DNA of 64,000 nt from Actinoplanes italicus (GTDB lineage Bacteria > Actinomycetota > Actinomycetes > Mycobacteriales > Micromonosporaceae): positions 124,001 to 188,000 of the forward strand of contig NZ_PVMZ01000018.1 of assembly GCF_003001815.1 (NCBI RefSeq). The letters run 5' to 3'. The notes under the pieces are model-generated. The model did no database searches. It saw only the letters and a list, made by a program, of their open reading frames with translations, and was not told where the DNA came from. Position numbers and translations under genes: made by a program. This document shows, piece by piece, positions 51,230-59,721 of this stretch; position 1 is the stretch's first letter, and every line of letters starts with the position of its first letter.

Positions 51230-51239
51230 GCGGTACGGT

Positions 51240-51585
51240 CTGCGGTGTCGAGCAGGCGCTGCCGGGTGGGTTCGCGGCGGACGCGGTCCGGGTCGGTGCG
51301 ACGGTACGCAAGACGCCGCCGCGGAACCCGGATCTCGTACACGCGGTGTTGGGGCGGATCTGACCGCGGGCACCGATCTGGCCGGTGATCAGGGGGTCGT
51401 CTGCCACAACGACCTGTCGCCGAAGAACACCGTCTACCGTGCGGGCCGAGGCCGGCGATCCGGCGATGGGGGCGCTGCGCGACAGCGGGATCGCCGATGA
51501 GGTACGGGCAGCGCACGAGTGGACCTCGCGGAACCGGGTCGCCCTGGAAACCGGAATCCGCCTCTGCGCGGGTCCGCCGGGCTGA
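51240..51585 (+). pseudogene. Decayed aminoglycoside/choline-phosphotransferase-like gene
   Basis: Three pieces of an APH-family kinase appear in order but in different frames. The N-terminal piece is LPGGFAADAVRVGATVRKTPP...LVHAVLGRI, ending at the stop at 51361. The catalytic loop is VVCHNDLSPKNTVYR (about 51400-51450), which keeps the HxDxxxxN signature. The C-terminal piece is DEVRAAHEWTSRNRVALE (about 51505-51560). The distance between pieces is far too short for the roughly 250-residue family, so large internal deletions and at least two frameshifts have occurred. It is non-functional. Confidence 0.7.
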
Positions 51586-51595
51586 CCATGGAGTC

Positions 51596-51757
51596 ATGGG
51601 AGAGACGCACGTAACCGAAGAGCCCAAGAAGATCCATGGCGACAAGCTGGCCGAGGCGTTCCGCGACCTCCCGCGGGCCGCGGATCTGCCCCGGCATCCC
51701 GCCGCCGGCACGAAGGAGAACACCGGCAGCGGCCTCCAGGAGGACCGCCGCCGGTGA
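51596..51757 (+). CDS. Small hydrophilic protein of unknown function
   Basis: This is a 53-residue frame from ATG 51596 (MGETHVTEEPKKIHGDKLAEAFRDLPRAADLPRHP...), rich in charged residues, with a Gly/Ser/Glu tail. Codon use is normal for the genome. The ribosome site is weak (GGAG only two bases upstream), so the call is tentative. It abuts the convergent alpha/beta hydrolase gene. Confidence 0.5.
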   Translation: MGETHVTEEPKKIHGDKLAEAFRDLPRAADLPRHPAAGTKENTGSGLQEDRRR

Positions 51758-51762
51758 CGCCC

Positions 51763-52563
51763 TCAGCTCCTCGCCGCGGCCCGCTCGATGAGGTCGGCGA
51801 CCGCCTTCGGCTGCGAGATCATGGCGACATGCGAAGACCGGACCTCGACGGTACGGACGGCGCCGGCCCGCTCGGCCATGAACCGCTGCACGGCCGCCGG
51901 GATGAGCCGGTCGTCCCGGGCCACCAGGAAGAACGACGGGATGGTCCGCCAGGCCGGCTCACCGGACGGGGTCTGCAGGGTGCTGGAGTCGCCGGGCCGC
52001 TGGGTGGCCCAGAGCAGGTCGGCCTCGGACGCTGACAGGTCGCCCGCGAACACGCGCTGGAAGACCTCGCGCTTGACGTAGCCGTCGTGGCCGCCGCCGG
52101 GGGTCTCCCGGAAGTCCAGCGCCTCCAGGCCCAGCTCGGTGCCGGGGAACCTGACCTGCAGGTGGTACACGTCGTCACCGGCGTCGGGTGCGAACGCGGC
52201 CACGTACACCAGTGCCTTGACGTTCGGGTTGCCCGTGGCGGCGTTGGTGATGACGAAACCACCGTAGGAGTGGCCGACCAGCACGATCGGACCGGAGATG
52301 GTTTTCAGGACACTGGCCAGGTAGGCGGAGTCGGAGGCGACACCGCGCAGCGGGTTCGCCGGGGCGAGGACCGGATATCCGGCGCGGATCAGCCGCTTCA
52401 GGACACCGGACCAGCCGGCCGCGTCGGCGAACGCGCCGTGCACGAGAACGATGGTGGGCTTGACCTTGGGACGGCCGGCGGCCGCGGGCGTGCCGGAGGC
52501 GGCGACGGCCACCGCAGCCGCCGCGGTACCGGCAAGAACGGTACGACGAGAAACCGAAGACAT
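51763..52563 (-). CDS. Tat-exported alpha/beta hydrolase
   Basis: The protein is 266 residues from ATG 52563 (an ATG three codons upstream is also possible). Tat signal SSVSRRTVLAGTAAAAVAVAASG; the mature enzyme starts near residue 30. Fold motifs: TIVLVHGAFADAAGW (oxyanion region), nucleophile elbow VGHSYGGFV, LVARDDRLIPAAVQ (acid Asp) and SSHVAMISQP (catalytic His). This is the common EstC/salicylate-esterase-like group of small alpha/beta hydrolases; substrate unknown. It lies 57 bp downstream of the STAND regulator in the same orientation. Confidence 0.87.
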   Translation of the reverse strand: MSSVSRRTVLAGTAAAAVAVAASGTPAAAGRPKVKPTIVLVHGAFADAAGWSGVLKRLIRAGYPVLAPANPLRGVASDSAYLASVLKTISGPIVLVGHSYGGFVITNAATGNPNVKALVYVAAFAPDAGDDVYHLQVRFPGTELGLEALDFRETPGGGHDGYVKREVFQRVFAGDLSASEADLLWATQRPGDSSTLQTPSGEPAWRTIPSFFLVARDDRLIPAAVQRFMAERAGAVRTVEVRSSHVAMISQPKAVADLIERAAARS

Positions 52564-52620
52564 GCCGATCATGCAACCGTCGAACGGACCGGCGGGCCAT
52601 GCAGGACGACCGGCAGAAGG

Positions 52621-54816
52621 TCAGAGTGCCGCCAGCCGGCGTGCGGCGAAGTCTCTGTTCTGCCGGTTGTGCACCAGCTGGACGGCGCGGCCGAGGTGGT
52701 CCCGGGCCTGCTCGACGGCACCGAGCCCGGCGTGGGCGAGGCCGATGGCCAGATGCGCGAGCCCGATCATGCCGGGTTCGCCGAACTCCACGGTGAGTGT
52801 CATCGCCGTCTCGCCCTCGGTCAGAGCCTCGCCGAGACGGCCCAGATCGACTAGTGCCAGCGCGATGTACACGCCCCCGGACGAGCGGACGAACAGCGCC
52901 GACCGGGGTGACACCGGCCGCCGGCCGATCTCGTGCAGGGTCCGGCGCAGCTGTTCCAGGGCCTCGGCGTTGCGCCCGAGATGGCGCAGCGCCTGCCCGA
53001 CGGCCAGGTGCACCTGGACGTAGCTGTCGTGGTCACCGCACGCCTCGGCCAGGGGCAGGGCCCGGGAGTACGCGTCGAGCGCCTGCTCGTGATGTCCGGC
53101 GTACCGTCGCGCGTGTCCCTCGTACTGCACCGCCCAGCTCTGCTCGCTGAGGTCGCCGAGTTCCACGGCGAGCGCGTACGCGGTCCGCGCGGCCTCGGCA
53201 CCCTCGTCGTAGCGGTGCGCGCAGCAGGTGGCGGCCCACGAGAAGTAGTTGAGATGCACGACGCGCTGCCGCGGGTCGGGCAGGCGCGCCGCCGCGTCGC
53301 GGGACAGCGCGAACACCTCGTACCAGCCCGGCCAGCCGATCATGGTGTCGGAGAACCAGTGCAGCGCCTCGGCCACCTCCACGATCAGCCGGTCGTCGCC
53401 GGCCTGCCGCAGGGCGCCGAGCCAGTTGCCGGCCTCGGTCTGCAGCCAGAACGCGGCCTCCTCGAGGCTGGCGAGCGGCACGAACCCGGTCCACCCGGCG
53501 GGCAGGGCGCCGTAGCCGGGTTCGAACCAGCGACCGGCCACGATCGTCGTCCCCAGCAGCCAGCGGATCATCCGCTGCCGGGTGGCGTCCCGGGTCGCGG
53601 GCCGTTCCTCGACCTTGAGCCGCTCCCCCGCGAACAGCCGGATCAGGTCGTGGAAGCGGTACCGGTCGGCGCCGTCGGCCTGCAGCAACCCGAGTTCGAC
53701 CAGTTCGTCGAGGCGGTCCTCGGCGTCGTGCGGGTCCGATCCGGCGAGGACGGCCACGATCGGTGCGGCGAAGTCGGGACCGGGCACGTGGGCGAGCCGC
53801 CGGAACAGGGCCCGGCCCTCGCCGGAGAGCTGGGCGTGTGACAGGGCGAACGCGGCCGCCACCCCGGTGTCGCCGGTGCTGAGCACGGCGAGCCGCCGGT
53901 CGGCGTCGGCGAGCCGGTCCACCAGGTTGCCGACCGTCCACGCGGTCCGGGTGGCCAGGCGGGTGCCGGCGATCCGCAGCGCCAGCGGCAGGTGGCCGCA
54001 GAGGCGGGCCACCTCGTCGACCTGTCCGGCGGCGGCCGGGTCACCGGCCTGGTCGGCGATCGCCCGCAGCAGCCCGGCGGACTCGGCCGGGGCGAGCGGG
54101 CCGAGCCCGATCCGCAGCACCCCCTCCAGGCCGCCGAGCATGCGCCTGCTGGTGATCAGCACCATGCCGCCGCCTGCGCCGGGCAGCAGCGGCCGCAGCT
54201 GAGCCTCGTCGGCGGCGTTGTCGAGCACCAGCAGGCATCGGCGTTCACCGAGCTCGGCGCGGACCTGGCTGCAGCGTTCGTCGGCGGAGTCGGCGATCCG
54301 GCGCGGGCTCACGTCGAGGGCGCGCAGCAGCTGCCGGGCCGCCTCCCCGGGGTCGAGCGGTTCCGGGTCGACGCCGCGCAGGTCCAGGTGCAGCCAGCCG
54401 TCCGTGAACTCGTCGCGCAGCCGGGCGGCCGCGTGCACCGCCAGGGCCGTCTTGCCGACGCCCGGCTGCCCGTGCACGACGACGACACGGCCGGTGTTCT
54501 CCGCGATCCGCTGGATCTCGGCGGCCCGCCCGACGAAGTCGGCGACCTCGCGGGGCGGCTCGCACAGCCGCGGACGGGCGTCGGCGGTCCGCATCCGCAG
54601 CTCACGGGCGGAGTCGGCGAAGGCCCGGTGCTCGTCGTCACCGAGTCCGAGGGCGGTGGCCAGCGCGGCCAGGGTGCGCGGCTGGGGCGTACGGCTGTGG
54701 CCCCGCTCCATGTCGCTGATCGCGCGGACACTGACCCCGGACGCCTCGGAGAGCTGGTCCATGGTCAGCCCCGCGGCATGCCGCAGCGAACGCAGCCGCC
54801 CCCCGAACCCCGTCAC
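52621..54816 (-). CDS. XRE-NB-ARC-TPR (STAND) regulator
   Basis: The protein is 731 residues. An N-terminal XRE helix-turn-helix (GGRLRSLRHAAGLTMDQLSEASGVSVRAISDMERGH, about 5-40) is followed by an NB-ARC ATPase with Walker A GQPGVGKT (116-123), Walker B CLLVLDNAAD (about 194-203) and the GLPLAL-like CGHLPLALRIAG. The C-terminal half (about 400-731) is TPR-type helices. Such STAND proteins of actinobacteria act as signal-gated transcription regulators. It starts at GTG overlapping the epimerase stop by four bases, so the epimerase and regulator are coupled. Confidence 0.9.
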   Translation of the reverse strand: MTGFGGRLRSLRHAAGLTMDQLSEASGVSVRAISDMERGHSRTPQPRTLAALATALGLGDDEHRAFADSARELRMRTADARPRLCEPPREVADFVGRAAEIQRIAENTGRVVVVHGQPGVGKTALAVHAAARLRDEFTDGWLHLDLRGVDPEPLDPGEAARQLLRALDVSPRRIADSADERCSQVRAELGERRCLLVLDNAADEAQLRPLLPGAGGGMVLITSRRMLGGLEGVLRIGLGPLAPAESAGLLRAIADQAGDPAAAGQVDEVARLCGHLPLALRIAGTRLATRTAWTVGNLVDRLADADRRLAVLSTGDTGVAAAFALSHAQLSGEGRALFRRLAHVPGPDFAAPIVAVLAGSDPHDAEDRLDELVELGLLQADGADRYRFHDLIRLFAGERLKVEERPATRDATRQRMIRWLLGTTIVAGRWFEPGYGALPAGWTGFVPLASLEEAAFWLQTEAGNWLGALRQAGDDRLIVEVAEALHWFSDTMIGWPGWYEVFALSRDAAARLPDPRQRVVHLNYFSWAATCCAHRYDEGAEAARTAYALAVELGDLSEQSWAVQYEGHARRYAGHHEQALDAYSRALPLAEACGDHDSYVQVHLAVGQALRHLGRNAEALEQLRRTLHEIGRRPVSPRSALFVRSSGGVYIALALVDLGRLGEALTEGETAMTLTVEFGEPGMIGLAHLAIGLAHAGLGAVEQARDHLGRAVQLVHNRQNRDFAARRLAAL

Positions 54817-55787
54817 GCCTCCAATCTAGATCGACTACGCAGCCGGGCGTCCTCGGCCGTGTAGTCGAACCAGCCCTCGGGATCGTGGCCGGGCCGGTTG
54901 CGCAACAGCCACTCCACCGTCTCGGCCACGGTCGCCGCGTAGTCGCCGGCCGGCCGGTAGCCGAGCTGTCCGGCCGCGCTCATGTCGAGGACGATCGGCG
55001 GGACCCGATGCCAGGGATGCCATCCGGCCGGATCGTCGCCGGGCAGCAGGATCTCCTCGCGGGTGTGCCCGGTCAGATCGGCGATCACGCGGGAGATGGT
55101 CAGGCCGTCCGGGGCGTCCGGGTCTGCGGCGTTGAGGACGCGGCGGCCCGGCCGGTCGGCGACGCACTCGACCAGCGCGGCGATGTTCGCGGCGGCCGAG
55201 GTGTGATCGGCGCCCTTTCCCTCGGCGGCGAGCAGCACGTACGGCCTCCGGTCCAGCGCGCGCTTGACGAACCACCACTCGCGGGCCGGCTCGCTGCCAC
55301 CCGGCCCGTGCACCTTGGACGGCCGCAGCACGGTGACCGGAGCGCCGCTGTCGAGCAGCAGCCGCTCCGCCGCGACCTTGTTGGGCCCGTAGCCCCCGGC
55401 CGAGTTGTAGTCCATGTCGCCGGGCGGCACGGTCGGCTGGTCCTCGGTGACCGGGCCGTCGAAGCGGGGCGGGCCGGCGGAGTTGACGTGGTTGCCGTCG
55501 GCGTCGGCGTAGACGGCCTTGCTGGAGATCATCACGGCGGAGCCCGCGTCGCGCATGAGAGGCAGCACCTGGCGGGCGTGCTCGGCGGTGTAGCAGGCGC
55601 AGTCGACGACCAGGTCGAACGTTCCGACAGGCAGGGAGTCGTGGTCGGCCAGGACCAGGGTGACGCCCTCCGGGACCGGGCGGGGACGGCGTCCGGTGAC
55701 GGTGACCCGCCAGCCGGCCGCGAGCAGGCGGCGGGCGACGGCCCCGCCGATCGTCCCGGTTCCGCCGATGACTAGAACACTTCGCAT
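54813..55787 (-). CDS. NAD-dependent epimerase/dehydratase-like protein
   Basis: This is a 324-residue extended SDR: VLVIGGTGTIGGAVARRLLAAGWRVTVTGRRP (NAD loop), FDLVVDCACYTAEHARQVL, MISSKAVYADADG (catalytic Ser region) and GGYGPNKVAAERLLLDSG with a YxxxK-type motif, then TVLRPSKVHGPGG. It belongs to the NAD-dependent epimerase/dehydratase superfamily, but the sugar or other substrate is not apparent. Only 17 bp separate its ATG from the divergent isochorismatase-like gene, so their promoters must overlap the coding sequence of one another. Confidence 0.83.
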   Translation of the reverse strand: MRSVLVIGGTGTIGGAVARRLLAAGWRVTVTGRRPRPVPEGVTLVLADHDSLPVGTFDLVVDCACYTAEHARQVLPLMRDAGSAVMISSKAVYADADGNHVNSAGPPRFDGPVTEDQPTVPPGDMDYNSAGGYGPNKVAAERLLLDSGAPVTVLRPSKVHGPGGSEPAREWWFVKRALDRRPYVLLAAEGKGADHTSAAANIAALVECVADRPGRRVLNAADPDAPDGLTISRVIADLTGHTREEILLPGDDPAGWHPWHRVPPIVLDMSAAGQLGYRPAGDYAATVAETVEWLLRNRPGHDPEGWFDYTAEDARLRSRSRLEA

Positions 55788-55804
55788 TGGATACGTTCTA
55801 GCAA

Positions 55805-56413
55805 ATGACCGATCACGTTGCGCCGCACTGGGACACGTCCGCCCTCGTTGTCATCGACATGCAGGCCGACTTCACCGGCATCGACGGCACACCAGAGGTG
55901 ATCGAGCCGGTGTCCGCTCTGGCCGAGGCGTTCCGCCGGGCCGGCCGGCCGATCGTGCACATCGTCCGGCTCTATCCGGCCGGCAGCTCCGACGTGGACC
56001 TGCCACGCCGGTCGCTGGCGGGGACGATGGTGGCGCCCGGCACGGCCGGTTCGGAGATCGTCGCGGGGCTTCCGGTACCGACGCCACTCGATCCCCGGCT
56101 GCTGCTGTCGGGACGCCCGCAGGGGATCGGCGAGGACGAGATCGTGCTGTTCAAGCCGCGGTGGGGTGCGTTCTACCGGACCGAGCTGGAGTCCTGGCTG
56201 CGGGCGCGCGGGGTGGACACCGTCGTGGTGGCCGGCTGCAACCTGCCGAACTGTCCGCGGGCCACGCTGTTCGAGGCCAGTGAGCGCGACTTCCGTACCG
56301 TCATCGTCTCCGACGCCGTCTCCCGGACGAGCCCGGAGAGACTCGCCGACCTCGCCGGAATCGGGGTCAACGTGCTGACCGCCGAGGCCGTCGTCGATAG
56401 CCTGTCGGGGTGA
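55805..56413 (+). CDS. Isochorismatase-family hydrolase
   Basis: This is a cytoplasmic cysteine hydrolase of 202 residues. The catalytic triad of the family is visible: D18 in VVIDMQADF, K117 in LFKPRWGAF, and C150 in GCNLPNCPRAT. Members hydrolyse isochorismate, nicotinamide or ureido compounds; this one cannot be assigned further, and the extra Cys145 is notable. The downstream gene starts at a GTG overlapping its stop by four bases. Confidence 0.9.
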   Translation: MTDHVAPHWDTSALVVIDMQADFTGIDGTPEVIEPVSALAEAFRRAGRPIVHIVRLYPAGSSDVDLPRRSLAGTMVAPGTAGSEIVAGLPVPTPLDPRLLLSGRPQGIGEDEIVLFKPRWGAFYRTELESWLRARGVDTVVVAGCNLPNCPRATLFEASERDFRTVIVSDAVSRTSPERLADLAGIGVNVLTAEAVVDSLSG

Positions 56414-57330
56414 AACCTCGCGCCGAGGCCGTCGAAGTCTGCCTGGAAGCGCTGGCCACCGGCCGCGTCCACGGCTTCTCCCCCAACCACGACCCCGAGT
56501 TGCTCGCCGGGCACGCGCCGTTCACCCAGAGCGTGGTGAGCCCGCACGGCATGGTCCGCGACTGGGGCCTGTTCGAGGCACACTTCACCAGGTGGACGCC
56601 GGTTCAGCCCTGGCGCTGCCAGTTCTTCATGGTGCAGGCGCACCGGATGGGCAAGCCGCCGAGGTGGAAGCGTCTGCTGCGCGAGCTCGACGGCTTCGAG
56701 CTCGCACCCGGTTCCTACACCGTGCCCGGCTCGGACTACGTCCGGATCACCGCGTCCGGCAGCGAGGCCTGCATCGACACCGACACCGGCCGGGTCGTGA
56801 AGATCAGCGTGCCGGCCACCCCGCCACTGACCAGCGCCGATCCTCCGCCCCAGCATCTGCGGCGACAGGTGCGCGACATCGCGACCGCCCCGGAGGGCGC
56901 CTGGTCCGCCTGGCTGGAACGCCGTCCGCCCGGCGAGTGGACCCACCACCTGGCCGTCCTGTTCAACCTGCACCGCGACGACCCGGCCCGGCGCGACACC
57001 TGGACCGCGTTCGGCCTGTGGCTGCTCCGCCAGGTCGCCGGCCGGACGGCCGCGGACGAGTGGGCGTGGCGCTGGTCCGAGTTCGTCCTGGACCGGCCCG
57101 GCACCGTCCCGGTCGGCGACGTGGCACGGGTCTGCCTGGCCGCGCTGCCGATGACACCGGGCGAGGCCGCGGCGCTGCCGGCGGACTGGCGCTCCCGGAC
57201 CCCGGAGACGATCCGCCGGTCACGGATGACCCTCGCGCTGCTGCGCTTCGCGGCCGAGGACGTGCCGCCGCCCCCGCAGCCGGCGCCCGGTCTGACCACA
57301 TGGGAGCCGCTGCTGCGGCACCTCGGATGA
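56410..57330 (+). CDS. Protein of unknown function
   Basis: The protein is 306 residues, coupled to the isochorismatase-like gene by a GTGA overlap. It is hydrophilic and mixed alpha/beta with no signal peptide. Recognisable words such as FSPNHDPELLAGHAPFTQSVVSPHGMVRDWGLFEAHF and ITASGSEACIDTDTGRVV suggest a compact N-terminal domain of about 130 residues, then a helical part. I recognise no family. It ends one base before the convergent membrane-protein gene. Confidence 0.75.
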   Translation: MKPRAEAVEVCLEALATGRVHGFSPNHDPELLAGHAPFTQSVVSPHGMVRDWGLFEAHFTRWTPVQPWRCQFFMVQAHRMGKPPRWKRLLRELDGFELAPGSYTVPGSDYVRITASGSEACIDTDTGRVVKISVPATPPLTSADPPPQHLRRQVRDIATAPEGAWSAWLERRPPGEWTHHLAVLFNLHRDDPARRDTWTAFGLWLLRQVAGRTAADEWAWRWSEFVLDRPGTVPVGDVARVCLAALPMTPGEAAALPADWRSRTPETIRRSRMTLALLRFAAEDVPPPPQPAPGLTTWEPLLRHLG

Positions 57331-57714
57331 TCACTTGAGGCCGCCGCGGTACTGCAGATGGACGATCAGGTAACTGCCGTCGGGCTCGGCGGCCAGGTAG
57401 ACCTCGGCCGGGTCGAAGAGTGCCGGGGACAGCACCTGCGACCTGTCGACGCCCATGGCGCCGGCCAGGTCCTCCGGTGACTGCCCGTCCGGCGGCCGCA
57501 CCTTGACCAGTCTGGTGCAGCCGCCGGAGCCGCAGGCCATGTCCTCGTCGTCGACGATCTCCGCCCCGGCCGGCAGGTCCGGCATCCGCCACGTCGGCGG
57601 CAGCGCGCCCTCGTCGCCGGTCAGCCACAGCCAGGCGAAACCCACGCTCCACAGGCAACCGCCCAGGAACGCCACCACGCAGCCGACGGTGAGGCCCCTC
57701 CGGAAGAATCGCAT
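57331..57714 (-). CDS. Small membrane-anchored protein of unknown function
   Basis: The protein is 127 residues: one N-terminal helix (VGCVVAFLGGCLWSVGFAWLWL, about 10-31), then an extracellular hydrophilic domain with a CGSGGC pair. No family recognised. Its stop abuts the stop of the convergent gene (57330/57331), with no room for a terminator. Confidence 0.7.
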   Translation of the reverse strand: MRFFRRGLTVGCVVAFLGGCLWSVGFAWLWLTGDEGALPPTWRMPDLPAGAEIVDDEDMACGSGGCTRLVKVRPPDGQSPEDLAGAMGVDRSQVLSPALFDPAEVYLAAEPDGSYLIVHLQYRGGLK

Positions 57715-57745
57715 GGCGGGCAGGGTAACCGGGCGATGCCATCGA

Positions 57746-58921
57746 TCAGGCGCGGTCCGGCTCCGGGACGGTGGCGAGCAGGATCGTGCCGGCTGCCGCG
57801 AAGAGCGCCGCGCCGACGAAGATCAGCGCGGGTGATCCGTACGCGATGAGGGAAGCGAAAGCCACGCCCGCGGTGACCGGGACGCAGGCCTCGGCGATCG
57901 CTCCGACGCCGGTCAGCGCACCCTGGACGGTGCCCTGCTCGCTCACCCGGATGTTGCGGGAGATCCACGACTGCGCGGCGGCGCCGCCGAACGAGGCGGT
58001 CACCCCGATCGCCTGGGCGGTGTAGAGCATCCACGGGGTGGTGGCGACGGCCGTGACCGTCAGCGAGATCACGCCGATGAGGTTGCCGGCGATCGCGGAC
58101 CTCCGGTCGCCGAGGCGGCGGACGATCGGGGCGACCGCCCTGGCCTGGAACAGCGCGCCGGCCAGGGCTCCGGCAGCCATGACGGCTCCGATGTGGGCGG
58201 TCGTCCAGGCGAACTGGACGGCCAGGAAGAACGACCACACCGACTGGTGGATCATGCGGCTGACGTCGGCGCAGAGCCGCGCCCAGGTGAGCCGGCCGAG
58301 CACCGGGCGGCGCAGGACGACGGTGATCGCGGTGACCGGGTTCGCGGTACGCAGCGTGAGCGGGGTGGTGCGGTCGCCGGGCCGGGACTCGGGCAGGATC
58401 AGCCACCCGTAGGCGGCGTTGGCGAAACACAGCACGGCCGCGGCGAGGAACGGCAGGCGTACGTCGACCGCGCCGAGCAGCCCGCCGAGGGTGGGTCCGG
58501 CGACGAAGCCGAGGCCGAAGGCGGCACCGATCCGGCCGTACGCCCGGGCGCGTCCCGCGGGTTCGGTGACGTCCGCGACATAGGCGTTGACCACGGTGTT
58601 CGTGCCCGCGCAGGCCCCGGCGAGAGCGTGGAACAGCAGCAGCGTCCACGGTCCGGACGCGGCGGCGTGGGCGAGCCAGTCGACGCCGAGACAGGTCAGC
58701 GAGACGAGCAGGACGGGCCGCCGGCCGTACCGGTCGGAGACGCGCCCGAGCAGCGGCGACAGGACGAACTGCAGCAGGCCGTAGGTGGATCCGAGCACCC
58801 CGGACCAGAGCACGGCGGCCGCGGGATCGGTGGTGACGGCGGTCATCAGGGCGGGCAGGATCGGCACGATCAGGCCGAGCCCGAGCATGTCGATGAAGAC
58901 GGTGACGAGCAGGAACTTCAA
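57746..58921 (-). CDS. MFS drug-efflux-type transporter (TetA-like)
   Basis: The protein is 391 residues with twelve helices. Antiporter features: FIDMLGLGLIVPILPAL (helix 1), the loop 2-3 motif GRVSDRYGRRPVLL, and AGPTLGGLLG in helix 5 (antiporter motif C-like). This is closest to the TetA/Bcr group of DHA1 exporters. The start is TTG at 58921 with GGAG seven bases upstream. Substrate unknown. It is downstream of, and in the same direction as, the methyltransferase gene. Confidence 0.9.
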   Translation of the reverse strand: MKFLLVTVFIDMLGLGLIVPILPALMTAVTTDPAAAVLWSGVLGSTYGLLQFVLSPLLGRVSDRYGRRPVLLVSLTCLGVDWLAHAAASGPWTLLLFHALAGACAGTNTVVNAYVADVTEPAGRARAYGRIGAAFGLGFVAGPTLGGLLGAVDVRLPFLAAAVLCFANAAYGWLILPESRPGDRTTPLTLRTANPVTAITVVLRRPVLGRLTWARLCADVSRMIHQSVWSFFLAVQFAWTTAHIGAVMAAGALAGALFQARAVAPIVRRLGDRRSAIAGNLIGVISLTVTAVATTPWMLYTAQAIGVTASFGGAAAQSWISRNIRVSEQGTVQGALTGVGAIAEACVPVTAGVAFASLIAYGSPALIFVGAALFAAAGTILLATVPEPDRA

Positions 58922-58985
58922 CGGTGTCTCCGCGAGGTGAGGTGGGCGTCGAGCCCCCCTCGAAACCCATCGCGGGCACGGAGGA

Positions 58986-59630
58986 TCAGGCTATCGGTGG
59001 CGTCAACCCATTTTCGTAGTAGGAGTTGACGACGGGCTGCCCCGTGTAGTTCGGGCCGGCCCGGTCGTCGGCGCCGAGATAGCGATAGGGCAGGCCGAGG
59101 TCGCGCGGGCCGACGCAGGTGATCCGTTTCCGGCGTCCGTCGTAGCCGACCCCGGCGGCCTTGAGCAGGGCGGTCAGCCGCCGGCCTCCCGGCTTGATCG
59201 ATGCGAGGTCGAGGTCCGCGACGAAGGTCCCGGCAGGCGCCAGCCACTTCAGGACCCTGGCGAGTACGGCCAGCTTGTCGCCCACGTAGTGCAGCCCGTG
59301 GACGCACGTGATCAGGTCGAACGCCCGCCCCGGGGTCCACGTCTCGATCGGCGCCGCGACCAGCGTCAGCCCCGGCGGCGCGGGGGCGAACGCGTCCACC
59401 AGATCCACACCCGTGAGCCGCGCCGGGTCGATCCGCCCGGCGGCCTGGATCAGTGCCCGGCCGCTGCCGCAGCACAGGTCCAGCCAGCCGTTCCCGGCCC
59501 GCTCCACCGGGTCGAAGCCGAGCACCCTGGCGTAGCTGTTGACGCCGGTCAGCTGCCGTTCGCGATTCATCGCGTTGTTGGCCACGACCGACGACGAGTG
59601 CAGGGCCGAGTCATCCAGCAGGTTCACCAT
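58986..59630 (-). CDS. SAM-dependent methyltransferase
   Basis: The protein is 214 residues. The class I Rossmann motif I is WLDLCCGSGRALIQAAG (about 49-65), followed by TGVDLVDAF (acidic residue binding SAM ribose), FDLITCVHGLHYVGDKLAVLARVLKWLAPAGTFVADLD. Substrate unknown. ATG at 59630; divergent from the AraC-GyrI regulator, with 91 bp between. Confidence 0.86.
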   Translation of the reverse strand: MVNLLDDSALHSSSVVANNAMNRERQLTGVNSYARVLGFDPVERAGNGWLDLCCGSGRALIQAAGRIDPARLTGVDLVDAFAPAPPGLTLVAAPIETWTPGRAFDLITCVHGLHYVGDKLAVLARVLKWLAPAGTFVADLDLASIKPGGRRLTALLKAAGVGYDGRRKRITCVGPRDLGLPYRYLGADDRAGPNYTGQPVVNSYYENGLTPPIA

Positions 59631-59721
59631 GACACCCTGTCAAACATGATCGGATCGGGCCAGAACGATCGGGCGTGACAGGTGTCCCGCGGTGAAGAGT
59701 TGACGTCGGAAGGAGGCCTCG

